64,000 nt of DNA, taken from contig CM041540.1 in assembly GCA_023238725.1 (NCBI GenBank), positions 5,896,708-5,960,707 on the forward strand, given 5' to 3'. Within the stretch, counting starts at the first letter, position 1. Every line of letters starts with the position of its first letter. The stretch comes from Scortum barcoo (lineage: Eukaryota; Chordata; Actinopteri; Centrarchiformes; Terapontidae). The translations under genes and the position numbers were made by a program. The notes under the pieces were generated by a model. It worked only from the letters and a program-made list of their open reading frames with translations. It was not told where the DNA came from and ran no database searches. Shown one piece after another: positions 12,301 through 26,780 of the stretch.

Positions 12301-15300
12301 AGAACATTTTACAAGATTATCTGTCTCTCATCATTTGTAGCCGTAATGCAGATAAACTCTGACATGTGGCAGAAGACCTTTAACAGGAGTTGCACGTTGA
12401 ATGTACAGAGCACTGAGACAGCAGACTCAGAGTGAGGTTATGCAAAGGTCTTTGCCTTTTTAATATGAGTGTGGTTCACTGTGGGTTACCTCTGCAAAGC
12501 AATATAGTCTAATTCCATGAAGTAGAGAACTGTACACAGAAGGGAGAAGTCATCTTATGTAAAATGAGAAAAGGTGCTCGCCAAGCTAGATTAGATATCC
12601 GCGGAGATGAAACCGTTCATATCACATTCCCACTTATCACAACTTCACCTCAGGATACCCCTCTGTGAAATTACTGTTTTATGTCTGACTTCCGCATCTG
12701 CATGAGATTCCCCCCCCCTCCCAAAGAGTGCCGCTTAAACTGCCTTATAACAAAAACATGCTCACACCGCGAACTGTCGGAAGTGCTTTGCAGAGACCTC
12801 ATCGAAAGCATAAGTAATAAAACAAGCCTTCCATTGTTTCCATTTTTAAATACTCCGAGGGGAACATGTATAATGCAATTTCCTAGTACTCGGTATCCCC
12901 TGACTGCAACTGCTGGGGCCATTCAAGTGTGGGCTGCTGCTTTATTGCAACATCAGCATTATGGTGGTGTTGGTGGGGAGGGTTGCTTCTCCATGTCTGA
13001 ACCTGGTCATAGATCTCAGTGGACATCTACACTGGCTCTTCATTATCTGCTCTCAGCCAGCCAGCATCCCAGCAGGGGGGCATCAGTCTGGATAAAAAGG
13101 CTTGATTATGTAACTGTCTGAAAGGCTGGCTGTCAGCCTATTTACAGGCCAATGCATCAATCTTCCACTGACTCCACATCCCTTTAGAATATCAGACACT
13201 TCAATATACATGATGGATCTACACGCCTGGTGTATAGTTAATGTTTTCTGTGTAACCGCCTGCTCTCTGATCAAGAAGTGCAAATAAGTCGCTAAACACG
13301 CACCGATAAGTGCCAGTGTTTGTTAAATCTGTACATTGGCTCTTATTTTTTTATGGGTGGGTGTTTCTGCACCTTCATATTATGTGTCCATGTTATTTGA
13401 GCTTTAAGGGACTCGGGAATGGCTGAGCTGCAAGTTCACAGATGCCCATCGCTCCAGGTGCCGCCTAGATGAATACAAAACCCAAACCAAACAAAGGGAG
13501 TGATTAGTGGATCTGTTTAACCTCAGGGCAGAAGGATCCCATTATTAGACCGGAGAGTTTACTTAGCTATTTGCACTGCCGTCTGCCTTCCTCCAGTCCG
13601 CTCCCTCTGCAGTATCTCCCGACACAGTGCCACTCAGAGCTAACAGCGCTAATTAGGGAAACCACCAAAGGATTTTTTTTTTTTTTGGCACCGAGCACAC
13701 AAAGATATTCTGCCGTCACGACGTCTCTTGTCTTGCTTCAGCGACAAGTCATCCGTGCCAATCATCCTGTCAAAATCTGTAATCTGCAGAACATTCACTC
13801 AAGCGCTGCGTTTGGGTGCAATTTTGGAGGCGTTTGTACTCGAGTATTTCCATTTTCTGCTACTTCATGCTTCTGATCCACTAAAGCTTGACCGGTTAAT
13901 TAGCTGGGTCATTAAACCGGCCAAAAACAGTTGGTAGCATCACATTGTGAGACATAATGTTGAATTATAATGTCATTTCAGCTCCACCAAAATCTGTATT
14001 TTGCATATGGTGATATTCTTACTTTTACTAAACACCACTTGTAATCATATTTCCTAATGCAGTGTTCTCATGTCTTGTGCAATTGTGTTGTTTATCATTG
14101 CCATGCCATGTTAATTTTTTTTTTTTTTTTTTTGCGAGACACAGTGGGATCTCCGTCTCAGATACCATCAGGATACGATGATGATGATGTAATGAGTTTG
14201 AGGCTTCATCGCACTTGCAGCTGCTGATGTTTCTCTCCAGGCTGCAACCAGACAATTACCTTTTTACAAGAGAATCCCTGAGAAGTCTTTGACGTTTCCA
14301 CCAACAACATCACAATAGGTTGGGTTGAATTATATTGTTAGTTCCTTCCTTTTTTTTAATACTTGAATAAATGCATGTTCATTGTGTTAGAATGAAAATG
14401 GCGAACAAATATAGCAAACGTCTTGAATATGCTCCACTGCGGGGCTGCGAGTGTGAGGTGGGATCAAGTATTAGCTTGAGATATAATGTTTTTCCAACAT
14501 GTTGTCTGACAAAAGAAAATAATATAAAATCAAAACATTAATGCCTTGCAATAGATTGAAATTGGACTATAAAAATGTCCAATTCTTTTATGTATTATAT
14601 CTGATTATTTAACTTCACTGGGCATAAATGATAATAGTCCAATTAAGTCACTGCCCTTCTGACAAAACTACCACCTACATTTTTCTAGAAATTCATTATA
14701 TCAGATTTTCAACCCCATGCTAGTGAAAAATATGCCTTTACACAGTTTGTCATCTCTTTGGTGGAAAATTTGAGTCAAGGTAAATTTTGCACATTACAGC
14801 CAATCAGAAACTCCCTTCCAAGGAGATTCAACTATGCTTTGATTTAACAATAATCTAGATGACTACTGGTTGAGCCTTTTTTTTTTCATACTATGCCATC
14901 ATGATTTTTAGTCACATGTCTGGGATTGGATGTGAAAGCTGCAGTCAAGAGGTGGAGTTGACTCAATCACATGGCAGCTTTTGTTGGAGACTTAAGTAGT
15001 TTTTCTTCTCTGGACTATAAAAGATGGACAGATTTCCTCCGCTATGACTATAATTAAATTCGTAATGTTTTTTTTTTTTTTTTTTTTAGGGAGACTCACT
15101 TAAATTATATATTCCTTTTTACAAGAAGTCAGACAACTGGGAATATTTCTGCAGACCGGCGCAGATGTACGGGTTAAGCAGACATCAGTGGAAGTTATTT
15201 GCTCTCCCTCGAAATTCTGTTAGTGTCATTTCTTTAGTAAGTTTGACATCCTTCTTGCACACGCTGGCATTAATTTGCAGCACATTCTGTGGGTTTTAAG

Positions 15301-18300
15301 ACTGCTGAAAGGTACATTTGTCCTCCTCTTGATCACCATAATCCTGCTTGAGGATTAGGAGGAATATTTTTGAAGAAGTATGAACTTGACAGAATCTTTT
15401 CAAATCAAGCCTATAAATCCCTTTATCAGATGTTGGTGTAGGTATTGCAGATATTTTTCCCGTCTTTTTCCAAATCTGGCATGTAATCCCTGGTGGTATA
15501 AATTATAATATCCATTATTTTAAGGGAATGTGGACACTGCTTCGTGGGAATTGAAGCACAGGGAGCCACACAGACTTCATGCCTTCTAGTTTCTTGACAC
15601 TTTTTGCTCCCTGTCTGGGGTAAAACACTAGCATGGTGTTTACAAGAGTACAGTAAAAACAGCTTTTTAAATATTATTACATTGAATTTATTTGTACAAA
15701 ATACATTCATCTCAAAGAAAGAGATGCTTGGTAGCGGATTTAGCTATTTGCTTATTTCCATCTATAGTTCCTGGGCAGATAAATGGAAACAAAAAGACAA
15801 AGCAAAACCTTCAGTATGTATCATATTCACTATAAATGGACCAACAACCTATTGATACTCATGGAAGAGTATACACATACACAATAATGCACCATGTACA
15901 CTTCTTGATCAAGCATGGATAGGAGAAAATCCATTTTACACAGTATAAATTAACCACTCCAAATCACATGAATTACTAGAGTTAAAGTTGAGATGGAAGT
16001 TACTGGTGTTATATTAAACTAGCAGGTGCTATTTTTTTATCTCGAGTTTCAAATAAAGATGATTGGTTTCGCTTTTTTTTTTTTTTTTTTTTTTAAGTTA
16101 CTGCATTTTGATTTTTGAATAAAACCAAGAGACTGATGGGTCTGTTGGTTGATTGTGCACATCATTCTCCGGCCAGAAACCTGCACAAAATCCTAGTGCG
16201 CAAATCATCTTAGGACGGGGTTCACATGCCATTCATGAAATGTCACATCTCGCAAATCCCACTGTGGCAGCTGAAAACAATCTCCATTTAAATATCGCAC
16301 CCTAGCCCGCTAGAGTTTAAGACAGAGAAACATAATTCCAGCCAAGAGGATGAACTTCTTCATCCTGAAGACAGAAATGTGAAGGTCACAATCTTTTGAA
16401 ACTCAAAAACGCATTCATTTGTATGTATAATTAGTGCATGTGCTTTCAGTGCATATTATTTTATATTATACAGTTATGTTTATAGCATTATTCAAAGAGA
16501 GGCAGCTCATCTTTTTTCCCAGGAAGGGGAGTATATGGTTCACCAAAAAATCCTAATTACATTATTTCTCAGAATGTAATTCTACATTCTGTTACTCAGT
16601 GGTGGATTAAAGGAAGTGAACTAAGCAACAATTAGTCCCTGTCTGACACAGTGATCATCTCAGAAGACAAACGTATCTGATGCTGTTCCAGTACCTCCTA
16701 GAAGTCTTAATTTTCTTTGATCATGAGTCTAAAACAAAGTGTGTCTGCTTATTCCAATTATAGTGACCAAAATAGAAGAGAATAATTTCTCCCATTTGCA
16801 GACAACTTTTACTTTATAACAATAAGCCTCAAGGCTGCAGACATTCATTGTGCAAACTTAACAGTGAATTAAGAACATGATAAAATATTTGTATTTTAGA
16901 AAATATTGGTATATAAGTTTTTCACAGGCTGCAAATCATCTCCTAAATCCCCCTGCAAATCAGCTTGCAATCCTCTGGGAGGTACCATCCTGCAGTCTGC
17001 TCCAGATTAATACCCAGGCGTTTCTTTGGAAATGATTATTTAACTTTTTTTTTTTTTTTCGTGTTATGTTTTATCTCGGCCCAGCAGAATGGCTCCGCGC
17101 TGTCATAGAGGGCTTTGCCAGTGAATTGAAATCCTTCAGTGCAGGTGTGGAAAGCGGAGTGGTGAAGAGGCTCCTTCACTTCTGCACTCCGCTGATAACT
17201 TTAACATTTGACCACGTATTGTGTTTAGGCAGCTGGTCTTATGAAAGCATGCGGTGATGCCTTCCTCCAAACAGATTCACATTTTCTTTTTGTTCTCGCA
17301 ACGACTTTGAGTTTTTAAAAAGGGAGAATAAACTCCTGGGAGGGGGGGGAAGAAAAATTGATGGTCCGCGGGTTCAGACTAGATTAATGAGCAGTTGTTA
17401 TCAGCGATCTGCTTATTTTGTCGCTAAGTCGGTGGAAGCTTCAGACAAATTGAACCGCTCATACTAAGTGGGTAGTGAAGTGAATTCCTAAGAAGATGCA
17501 TTTTCCATGTACCTCCGCTGTGGTCCAGTTTGAAATTATTATTTGAAATAGTCAGCAGTTTATATTTCTCAGATTCAGGTTATAACAAACAGAGGGTTCT
17601 GGCACTCAAATGGCTTTATAATGAATTAGTCAAGCCTGAATGAAAACTTCCACCGTCAGCTGGATGGCAGTCAGACCTGTACTCACTGCCGCCACGAGAA
17701 GAAAAAGATGAAGGGCTTGCATGCTGATTTTGTAACTAGGTTATTGGTCACTCTTCCCCTCACTGTTTCTATTCCCTGATCTTTACTGCCATGACTCTTC
17801 TAGTGTTTGATGGATGTCATGTTTATGGAGTGCTTCCATACTCCCAAAAGAAACTTTGAGATTTTACTAATAAACACAACATCCTCATGGAAACATGACA
17901 TTTTCATTTATCTCTATTTTCTGACCTTGTTCTCACTCTTACTGGTTACATACACAGCCAATGAACCATTTCCATGGAACCAACCAATGTCCCCATCGCC
18001 TCCGCCACCCGCCCCCCAACTGACACCAATTCCCGTCTCCACATTGCAGCCATTTTCCGGAGCGATTTCAAGGGATAATAGCACTCACAAATCATCCGCT
18101 GGGCAGTGAAGCCCATGAAATTGATGTGCCTTCATTTCAAAACAATGGCACTGCCTTATGAGGGGCCTCATGATGTTATAACTTTAGTAGCTGACAGGCC
18201 GGGCAGGTGTATTTTGGCCCCGGGATGGGCACCGGGCCAATGAAAATCCAGTCGGGACAGCTCAATCAATCGCTGTATCGAGTGAGATGGCAAGAGTGTA

Positions 18301-21300
18301 GTGTAAGCAGCCACCAGACATGCTCAATCACATTCTCCATACTGAGCAAACTGACAGTTTTTACTTGGAAAAACAGCCCTCCTTATCTCCCTGGAGTTGC
18401 ATAATGCTTCACTGTGTATCTGTGGCTATCTCTCTGCAATTTCCAGTGCAACAAAAGAGTCCAAGCAATAAACAAAAAACAACTCATAAACACAAGAATT
18501 TCCTAGAAAACACACAAGTTCAATATATAAACAGCTCTTTAGTTTCACAACTCTTACACTCGACACAATGGAGTCTGAGACCAGGAAGAGTTGCTGGAGT
18601 TCAGTTGAGAGATTGAGTAATACATTATTCATGCAGCCTGGTGAAAGGGACCTATAAATCTCTGGAGTTTTTTGAACTGTAAATGAGTGGGCTGGGCATC
18701 AGTGGAACTGCCATCCTGATTTGAACGCATTAATTAAATCAAAATGAATGAACTATATTTTTCACAGGGAAAACTTCAATATTATCCGTCAGACACGTTG
18801 CCTCTTTTAATTAATTCCTCCTGCACCCGTTGACATTTTTCATAGAGGGTGCATGGGTTAAGCACACCTCCTGTATGAAAAGATTAAAAAGCCACTTACA
18901 TGCTAAAAAGAATTATGGATGACTGAGGACCATGGCTTAATTGGAAATTGATTGACTTGGCCATGTTACACCTGGTCTCATAACATTTCGCATCCCTCAT
19001 GCATGGGGAGTGTGATGCATTTTTCAATGAGCGCGTCCACAGCAGCAGAACCAGCCATCACTTCAAAGAGACCGGGCGGGAGTGATCTTTGCATGACGGA
19101 TGCAGCTTTCCTGGCTGTGAGTGCTGGGAAACAGGTCTCACCTCATATCTGAGCTTCGTGTGCCGCTGCTCTGCAACTGCTACAAACAAAAACCACATGG
19201 GTGTCAACAAAGTGGGAAAAAAAATCAGCTCCTACTGTTTCCAAGATGGATGCCTGGTGTCATGTTGTGGATTATTGTGGCTGCCGAACACAGTGCTATT
19301 AAGCTTGGTAATTCTCACATTTGATGGGTGCGAATTTGGTGATAGTCCATCGGTGCTTTGCAAATGAATTCCAATCTGAGTATAGCATGAATGCACTTAT
19401 CACCAAAGCACACATGTTCTAAACTGGGGGACCCAGTTGCAGCACGCAAGCTGCAGTTGAGGAAATTCTCATGCTAATTTTGACACATTTCTCTAACGAA
19501 AACAAACACGTTCCTGGTGATCCATGCATGAGCGCTCAAGAAACCCGTGTGACTCTCAAACTCATCTGCAGTTTGTGAGGCACTGTCATTCATGAAACAT
19601 GACATTGCCAGTGTTTGCAATCTGCGTGTAAGCACTGCTCACAAATCGTTCTAGTGAAACAGGCCCCAGATGTTTAACTTAATTTTTCCCAGATGTTTTC
19701 GCAGTTTTGTCACCGAATCAAAGACGCAGGGAATTACATGTCTTCAATCTTCTTAAGTAAGATAACCACTTAAAGCTTCAGTAGGACACTTTTTAAGGCT
19801 TATTTCTACTGACAGAAATATTTTAATGATTTGAATTTAAAAAATAACCAGGAAAAAAGTAATAAGTTTGCAAATTGAACACAGCATGTTCATTTATCAA
19901 TTTTGGCACATACCAAGTGCTCACAAACTGCCTTTGTGGAACAGCTGCGAAAGCTCCTTTCCTGTCTCCTACCTTTTCCATCCAAAGGTTCCCAAACCTC
20001 AGACCGCAGCCCAAAGAGGGGCTTGAGAAATGTCCAAAGGGAACCAAAAAAGCTGAATGAAAATTCTAAGACTTGAATTTTCATTGTCATAACCTTGACT
20101 TTCGTGCAGTGCAGTGCAAAAAAGTTGGACAGTCTTGTTTTCATATGTGTCTTAGTGTTGATTTTTAAGTGTCTTAAAATGTGTTGAAATATGGTGTTAA
20201 ATATACTTGAAATCTATATCTTTCTCTTGTCTTGTTGTCCACTAGTAAATGACAAAGCATTATCTCAAATGTCCCATCAGAAATCTAAAGCACAGATGAC
20301 ACGTCTGCTTTATACAACCAGTGAAAAGACACTAGTGAATTTATATTTCAATTAAATTCTAAGCCAGCTCTTCCCCAAGATGTAACCTATTAGTGGATCC
20401 AGGGTGAAACAACACAGAAATTACGTAGAAACATGAAACGTGGAGCTTTATATTAGGGGTTGCCTGAGGAGACACATTTCAAACAGACCTAATATATTTT
20501 GCATTGCTTAAATGGATTACATATCCAGCCACAGGAGCATGAGTGGGCAGAGCAAGCAGAGACCATCTCTGTGATGGAGGAAGGGCATGCATGGCTGCTC
20601 TGCAGGCTCCAGACAGACCGAGACTGACAGGAGAAACGTGGGGATGGCGGGCTGAGGAAACTCCTCTTGTCTGCCTACGTACGTCAGCCAGGGTCACTGG
20701 CACAGCAATCCTCAGATGTAAATGCAGCTAAGCACAGTGGCAGACAGACAGAAGCACACACCTCTCCACGAGCAGAGCACATCTCTGACTGTCAGATTGA
20801 ACCGGGGAGGTTAACGGAGGTCAGGGTGGCAGAGCAGGAGCAGGCAGAAAGCTTGTCAATGCTGTTGACAACCAGATGGATGAACCAATACTTTAGTGAG
20901 CCACAGTTCTACTCTCCTGTTTATGAACACATCTCGCTGCTGCACTTGGACATGCCCCAAAATGGTTATAGTGGTTAGTTATTTACTGCAAGCCCGTGTT
21001 TACATCTCATTTGAACATTCCCTGATGAATAAATTTGAAATTCTATTTTCTCATATCCATAATCTGTCTACAAAAGCGTCTCAGCTCCCAGTTCTCAGCC
21101 AGAGCCACGGGTCTATATTTGCTGTTTATTGGGCTCGGTTGGCTCAAGCCGGCACATTCATTTGTCACTGTTGCATGTCTTGGAGCAGAATCTGATCCCA
21201 GAGTCAACATTAACATGGCTTTTCTAGGGCAGCAGCTTCATTATTGAGCCCCGGTGTGGTGAACCAGACCATTACTGCTCTGGAGAGGGAGACTGAAACA

Positions 21301-22888
21301 CGGAGCGAGGAGGGGAGATGGAAAGATGAGAGGAGCGGGGATGCGGGATAAGCGGACTGATGAAGTGGGGAGAGGGAATGAGGGAGTGTGAATGAAGGAT
21401 GCTCACGTGGGGATGGAAGGGAAAAGAAGTGACCAAATAAATCACCAGCCAACAGATAATTGGACAAGCTACTCTCCAGGGATGGTTGCAGCACCATGAA
21501 AAGTGACACTGTGATTTGCAATTAAGTCTAAGAGAAGGAATGGGGATTTAGCTCCCTTTGGATTAATTCCAGGAATGTGATACCTGACAAGATGGCCACC
21601 ATAATGAATCTGTTGGGCTGCAGGAATCATTATCATCGTTTCACTTGCATGATGGGGCCTCTCCCGAGGGAGCAAATGACTCGATCTGAGAAGCAGAAAA
21701 CATATGAAATTAGACCTGCAGTTAGACCTCGCCAACCTAACGACCCAAAGCAATTAACATGTATAGCAATGACGGCACTGCACTGTACTGGCTGAGCGTC
21801 ATTTGAGCTGTTTCCATAGTAAACAGCGCTTGAAGTGAGGTTTTGTCCTTAGCTGAACGCTCCCGCTTTGCACGTCCTGCAGTGTTACAGAGAAAGTTAA
21901 GTGACCTCAAGGACGAGATGATTCAGGCAGGCTCGACGTCTTCTGAACAGAGGTCGTTCAACGTGGCCGTAATTACACCGAACAATCACCCGCTCGCACA
22001 GAAGTGTAATTTAAAGATAGTATCGCGCTGATAGGTTTGTGTTCGTTTATCTACAAAAATAAATGTATTCCCTAATAAGGAAGTTTGTCTGAAGGCATAA
22101 AACTTGTTTCACTCAATTGAGATACAAAGGAAAAGCACACAAGAGGCTTTAAGTGTCTAAGTAGTGCACTGGAACAAAATGTCAAGGCCACATTATGGCC
22201 TTTCCCTTTTTAATGACAAATCTGACAACGGGAATCTACAGGAAATACGTACATGAGAGAAAAGAGATGATATGCATGTAAAGTCCTAATGTTTTTTTTT
22301 TTTTGTTTTTTTTTACTTAAATTACCTGGCTCTAATTGTAAATGGACTACATCTTAATCTCTCTAATTAAGCACCTGTAGCAAACATACTGTGTATTTTC
22401 CTGAAAATGGATGCTGTCACCGCCTGTGTTTGTGGCAAACTGGTTGACCTTCCTTGCGCACCTTCCTTTAATAATGCTCTAATTGCAGTGCGAGTCTCAT
22501 TAGGATCTGAGAGACTGGCAATAAATGGGTCTTTAAATGCAAAATAAGATACTCGGCTGATCACTGACAGGTATGTTGGCTCACGTCATATAAAAGTTAG
22601 GTTATGATCACTTTGAGGAGCTAGAGGTTGTCTTCCAGAGAAATGCTAAAAAAAAGTCATCTTCAAAGTGCCTCTGATCACCACGGTTTCAGTTTGAAGG
22701 GTCATGTAGAAATAAGGTTTTAAAGTGTGGAAAAAAGTAAGAGTGCTAGAAATATATGAGGCTGTCTGCTACAGGTGCCTAGTTAAAGTCATAGAGACCC
22801 GCGAGTCTTTCATTTAGATCTTAATCACTTACAATTAAAAGAGGACTCACATTTTGCATTTCACATACATAATCCATCTTTACTTTAA
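9388..22888. other. Long non-coding stretch, T-run rich to about 17 kb
   Basis: No gene, RNA or transposon ends are recognised. Long + strand T-runs occur at 11781-11799, 12075-12096, 14115-14133, 15068-15087 and 16073-16094. A strongly purine-rich patch lies near 21270-21430. Segments such as 10090-10440 and 18100-18260 are simple-repeat-free and rich in homeobox-like TAAT/ATTA cores, as vertebrate conserved non-coding elements often are; conservation cannot be tested here. All open frames are 60-146 codons with no domain. Confidence 0.5.
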
Positions 22889-22960
22889 GTTCAAGAATCA
22901 AGAATCTTTATTGTCATCTATGTTTTCACATAATGAAATTAAGATTGAGGGATTACACAT
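22889..22960 (+). repeat. Fragment resembling the teleost 'caagaatctttattgtcat' repeat
   Basis: The run 'atcaagaatctttattgtcat' followed by 'cacataatgaaatta' matches the start of an interspersed sequence I know from many fish genomes ('...tttattgtcatt...cacaacgaaatt...'). Only this head portion is recognisable; the following 200 bases are not assignable. Confidence 0.4.
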
Positions 22961-25900
22961 TGATTTTATAAATAAATAGCTTGAAGTTTTTTTTCTCAGT
23001 GCTGCTCCATTATGACATATGATGCTCAAAACCACTGGACTAAGACTACACGTAACGAATCGTGAAATTAATTGTTCACTGCTCTTCCTATAAGAGTAAA
23101 GAGTTTTTACTGTGTTCCTTGGCAAAAAAGTTTGCCAACTCAACACACTTTGCCAACTCTAGAAGCACCGAAGGCTTAAGTTTCAGTTTTCCCTTCTAAA
23201 AATGTTTTTTTTTTTTTGACTAACCCAAGTGGAAAATGAAGAAGTGCCATTTTCGCTTAAAACATCCAACACTTGGCAATAGCTTTTAGCACAAAGCAAA
23301 TCAGACTCATTCCACAAAAAAAACAAGAAACTGAGTCGATTGATACTCCCGTCCCGTCCTCCGTCTATAACAGCCTCCAATTATCAGGCGACGGGGGAAT
23401 GAGACGTCTCTGATTCGGCCATGTTTGGCGGTATTGATTGGACTGGAAAACTGTGTAAAATTGGAGAGAAGTGGGATGACCTTGTCACTTGTACTCTTCT
23501 CCTGATTGACAAACAAAGTAGAGACAGCAGAGGAGACGTACCTGCATAGTAATGCTCTCAGTTCGAGCGTTTAGAGTGAAATGGCAGTTACATACACGTG
23601 ACTTCACAAGAACTAAAAAAATAATTTAATCAAATCTCCATGCATATTTATTGACTAAACAGTGATCCTTTCTTAGGTACTAAGTCTCAGGAGAAACACA
23701 GGGATTTGAAGCTGTAAGGACCACCATCCTTACCTGAGTCCTTAAAGCAAGAGGCTGAAATTAGCTCTCAACCACACACCTTTATAAATGTAAAGTTTTT
23801 TTGTCAGCCCATGATTGACCCATGATTTTGCTAGCTACTACTACCTATGAGCTAACAAAGTCAAGTGCAGTTAGAATTGTTGCCCCAGATCATATTTTGT
23901 TGGATAAATGTATGTCTGTGCCTCCCTATGTAGGTATTACGATATTATTTAAAGTTTATTTAAAGTTAAAGTATTTAAACCAAGCATCTCTGGTAGTCGT
24001 GGTCAGAAGTGCGCTTTGTTTTGGGCCAATTCAAACGCTTCAAAGCTTCTACCATTCCCATGCTAATTGACATCCAAATCAGTATTCAAACATCAGTGTT
24101 CATAAAAACCCTAAAAAATCAGTAAAAACAACAATCCAACACATGTGAAGAAAGGTATTTCTTATTTCACTGTGTCTTTAAACTTTTTTTTCATATGATC
24201 AGACGTGTCTCTCCTCTGCTATGAATGCTTTGTTTGTTAGAGGGTTGTCAAAAAGGGCCATCGGAGACTGTGGCGGGTGCCTCACGCCGTGAATCTATCC
24301 CACAGTCTGTTTGTGTTCCACTGACACAGCGTAGTCTCTGGACTCTGTCGGCAGTCCTGTTCCTGTCAAGTCAAATAACAGCGTTTCAGATGGGCTCCTC
24401 ACTCTGACATGGCGAGCCGGCTCAACAAGAGGCCAGAGAGGTTCAAAAAACTGGTTGGGAAATGTACAGACCTCGACTGTGTGCCCGCTGCAGAATGCAA
24501 AGGAGACGCTCTGCAAGTCCGAGAAAACACACATGCACACACAAGCTCGGATAACCTAAGAGTGCCCACTTTGCTTCACGCTGGCATTTCTTTCAAATGT
24601 CAAATCATTCACCTGGAACAAGATACACAGACCTTCAGGGATCTTCTTTGAGAATGTCAAACTGAACCATGAATCTGTACAAAGCTGTGGATAAAGTGTA
24701 ATGTCTACTGGCTTCTCATAGTGAAGCCGGGGGGGAGGAAGTGAGACATCCCGGTCTCAGACAACTCGGTCGTTGCACTTATCAAGTGTACGTGTAATCT
24801 CAGGCCTTGTTTTGTCTCTTAAATAACCCGGTCATGTTTATCCTGTGGAATCATCCCATGACCTCGTTTCCTGTACAAGTTGGAATAATACTGTACGTCT
24901 GCATAGTCCAGTGATTTCCTCCACCGCCACCCAAGGTGCCACAAAAAAACAGCACAATTGTTTTTTCTGAATGAAAAAAGACATCCACCAAATGCCATCA
25001 AACACCATAGTGGTATTTACAACCATTATCTGGGCTTCGTCTCACGTTTACGTTTAAAAAGACAGTATAGACAGAGTCAATAAATTGAACCGTCTGACCG
25101 CATAAAAGGAAACTACAGTTTACAATGCCTCGGGGCATTAAAAGAAACACAGGATGAACCCGGTTATACCCGACGCAATAAAAACGGTCTTCATGAGCAA
25201 AAGCATGAGAATAAACCGAGAGAGACACACAATCATTGCCTGTTATCATTATTGGATTGCCACTGGACTTAATAATATCGGCTCAGCGTGGGATCCACAG
25301 CGGCCATCACCAATCCTCCACCGCCTCGCTGCCTCAGCCATTTCTGTATTGTATCTCCTGACATGGAGAGAAGAGTGTTTACCTTTTCCATTTGATCTAC
25401 AACATCCAGGATCAGGACCCATGCTTATCTGTTGAGTGTGTACACACTGTCGAGCTTTGTGTCAAGTCACCTATCTCAGAGGCAGCTCTAATTCAGTTCT
25501 GATTTCACGCATGTTCTTTTTCACGCCGGGAGACCGAAGAGAATACTTGTCTGACACTGTTTTGGACGATCTGCAGACTAACTGGATTTTTTTGTTTGTT
25601 TTTTTCTGTTGTCACCTGTGCATAGAAGACATTTCCTGAACTTAAAAAAAAAAAAAATGTTGTGTTAAATCAGTGATTATCAGACCTCTGCCAGAGAGGA
25701 AAGTCATAGTTTTAAATAGCCTTCCTTTTTTTTTATTGGAGTGGAAAGGAATTGAATATCCTGTCAATGCCGCCATGGAGAGATATCTCAGATTGTGAAC
25801 TGAACTGAGGGTGAATCCGACGATAAAATTCTTCTTTTGGTTTCAGGTTAATGGACTTGTGTTGGTCACACGAGAGCAAATTTCTCAAATTCCTAGGAAA

Positions 25901-26375
25901 GCCCAGGGACACATTTGGCTAGCAGAGAGTAATGATTATGATTGTAAGAACAGAAAGCAATAAAATACAGATTTATCTTCCCTACGAGTGTCTGTAAAGT
26001 GATTGATGAGTGTGATTCAGAATACACAAATGCAGTGAAGGGTGAGTCAGTTGAATCAAGCACAGCCCATAGGCCAAGTCAAATTTAAGAAAACCCCTCT
26101 TGTGCTTCTAAAATGGACATCACAAAGTGGATTATTTTTTTTTTTTGTAGAAACAGTTATATCATCAAGTTTTAGGTAATGGAAGGCCAATATTAATGTG
26201 ATCCCCAGTGTGGTTATAATCTGATATAGATATACTGTATATTTAATTTGGACTTTTTGAAAGAAAAAAAGGTTAAAGTGGCTTCTTATGGTGAAAAATT
26301 GAATAAAAATGACTATCGGTGACCAAGACTCAGGCAAGGTAACAGCTATATGAAACTGTACTTAAGTCCCACAAT
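22961..26375. other. Non-coding DNA, no gene seen
   Basis: Holds a short perfect hairpin at 23119-23138 (TTGGCAAA/TTTGCCAA, 4-base loop), a T-run near 23206-23217 and an A-run near 25645-25657. Open frames of 60-93 codons occur on both strands with no recognisable domain. Confidence 0.5.
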
Positions 26376-26780
26376 CTCAAAGCTTAAGGACTCGTACTTA
26401 GCACCATAGTTGACTTGCTAATTAGCATGAAACACAAAGAACACCTGAGGCTGATGGGAATTTCATTAGCTTTGCAGGTATTTAGTCATAATCCAAAGTA
26501 TTGAACACATTTTTTGCAATGTAAAGTGGTCACTTAAGTTGTTAAAAATACCTGAATATCCATACCACATTTCGTGGTAATCCATCCAACAGCTGCAGGG
26601 ACACGTCACTCAAAACTATAAATGTCAACTTGGTGGCAGATGAAAAGTCACAGGCTTCATCATCATCATCATAGGTACCATGACTGTCCACAGCAATCCG
26701 TCCAGTTTTTGTTGAGATATTTCAGTCTGGACCAAAGTGGGTTGACCTACCAATAAACCAACCATGTCCAAGCAGAACAG
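26376..26780 (+). repeat. Teleost interspersed repeat (copy 2, longer)
   Basis: Ordered landmarks are a 'gactcgtacttagc' region, 'cacctgaggctgatgggaattt', 'gcaggtatttagtcataatccaaagta', 'catttcgtggtaatccatccaac', 'cactcaaaactataaatgtcaac' and 'gagatatttcagtctggacc'. These reproduce a family common in percomorph genomes. Part of it is shared with 7548-7712. A (CAT)n run (about 26656-26671) lies inside. No coding capacity. Confidence 0.65.

Noticed and set aside
23119..23138. Possible microRNA hairpin
   Set aside because: Stem is only 8 bp with a 4-base loop, far too short for a microRNA precursor.
24409..24651. 80-codon frame beginning in a fair start context
   Set aside because: No recognisable domain, and a CA-rich patch inside it gives a His/Ala/Thr run; not enough to call a gene.
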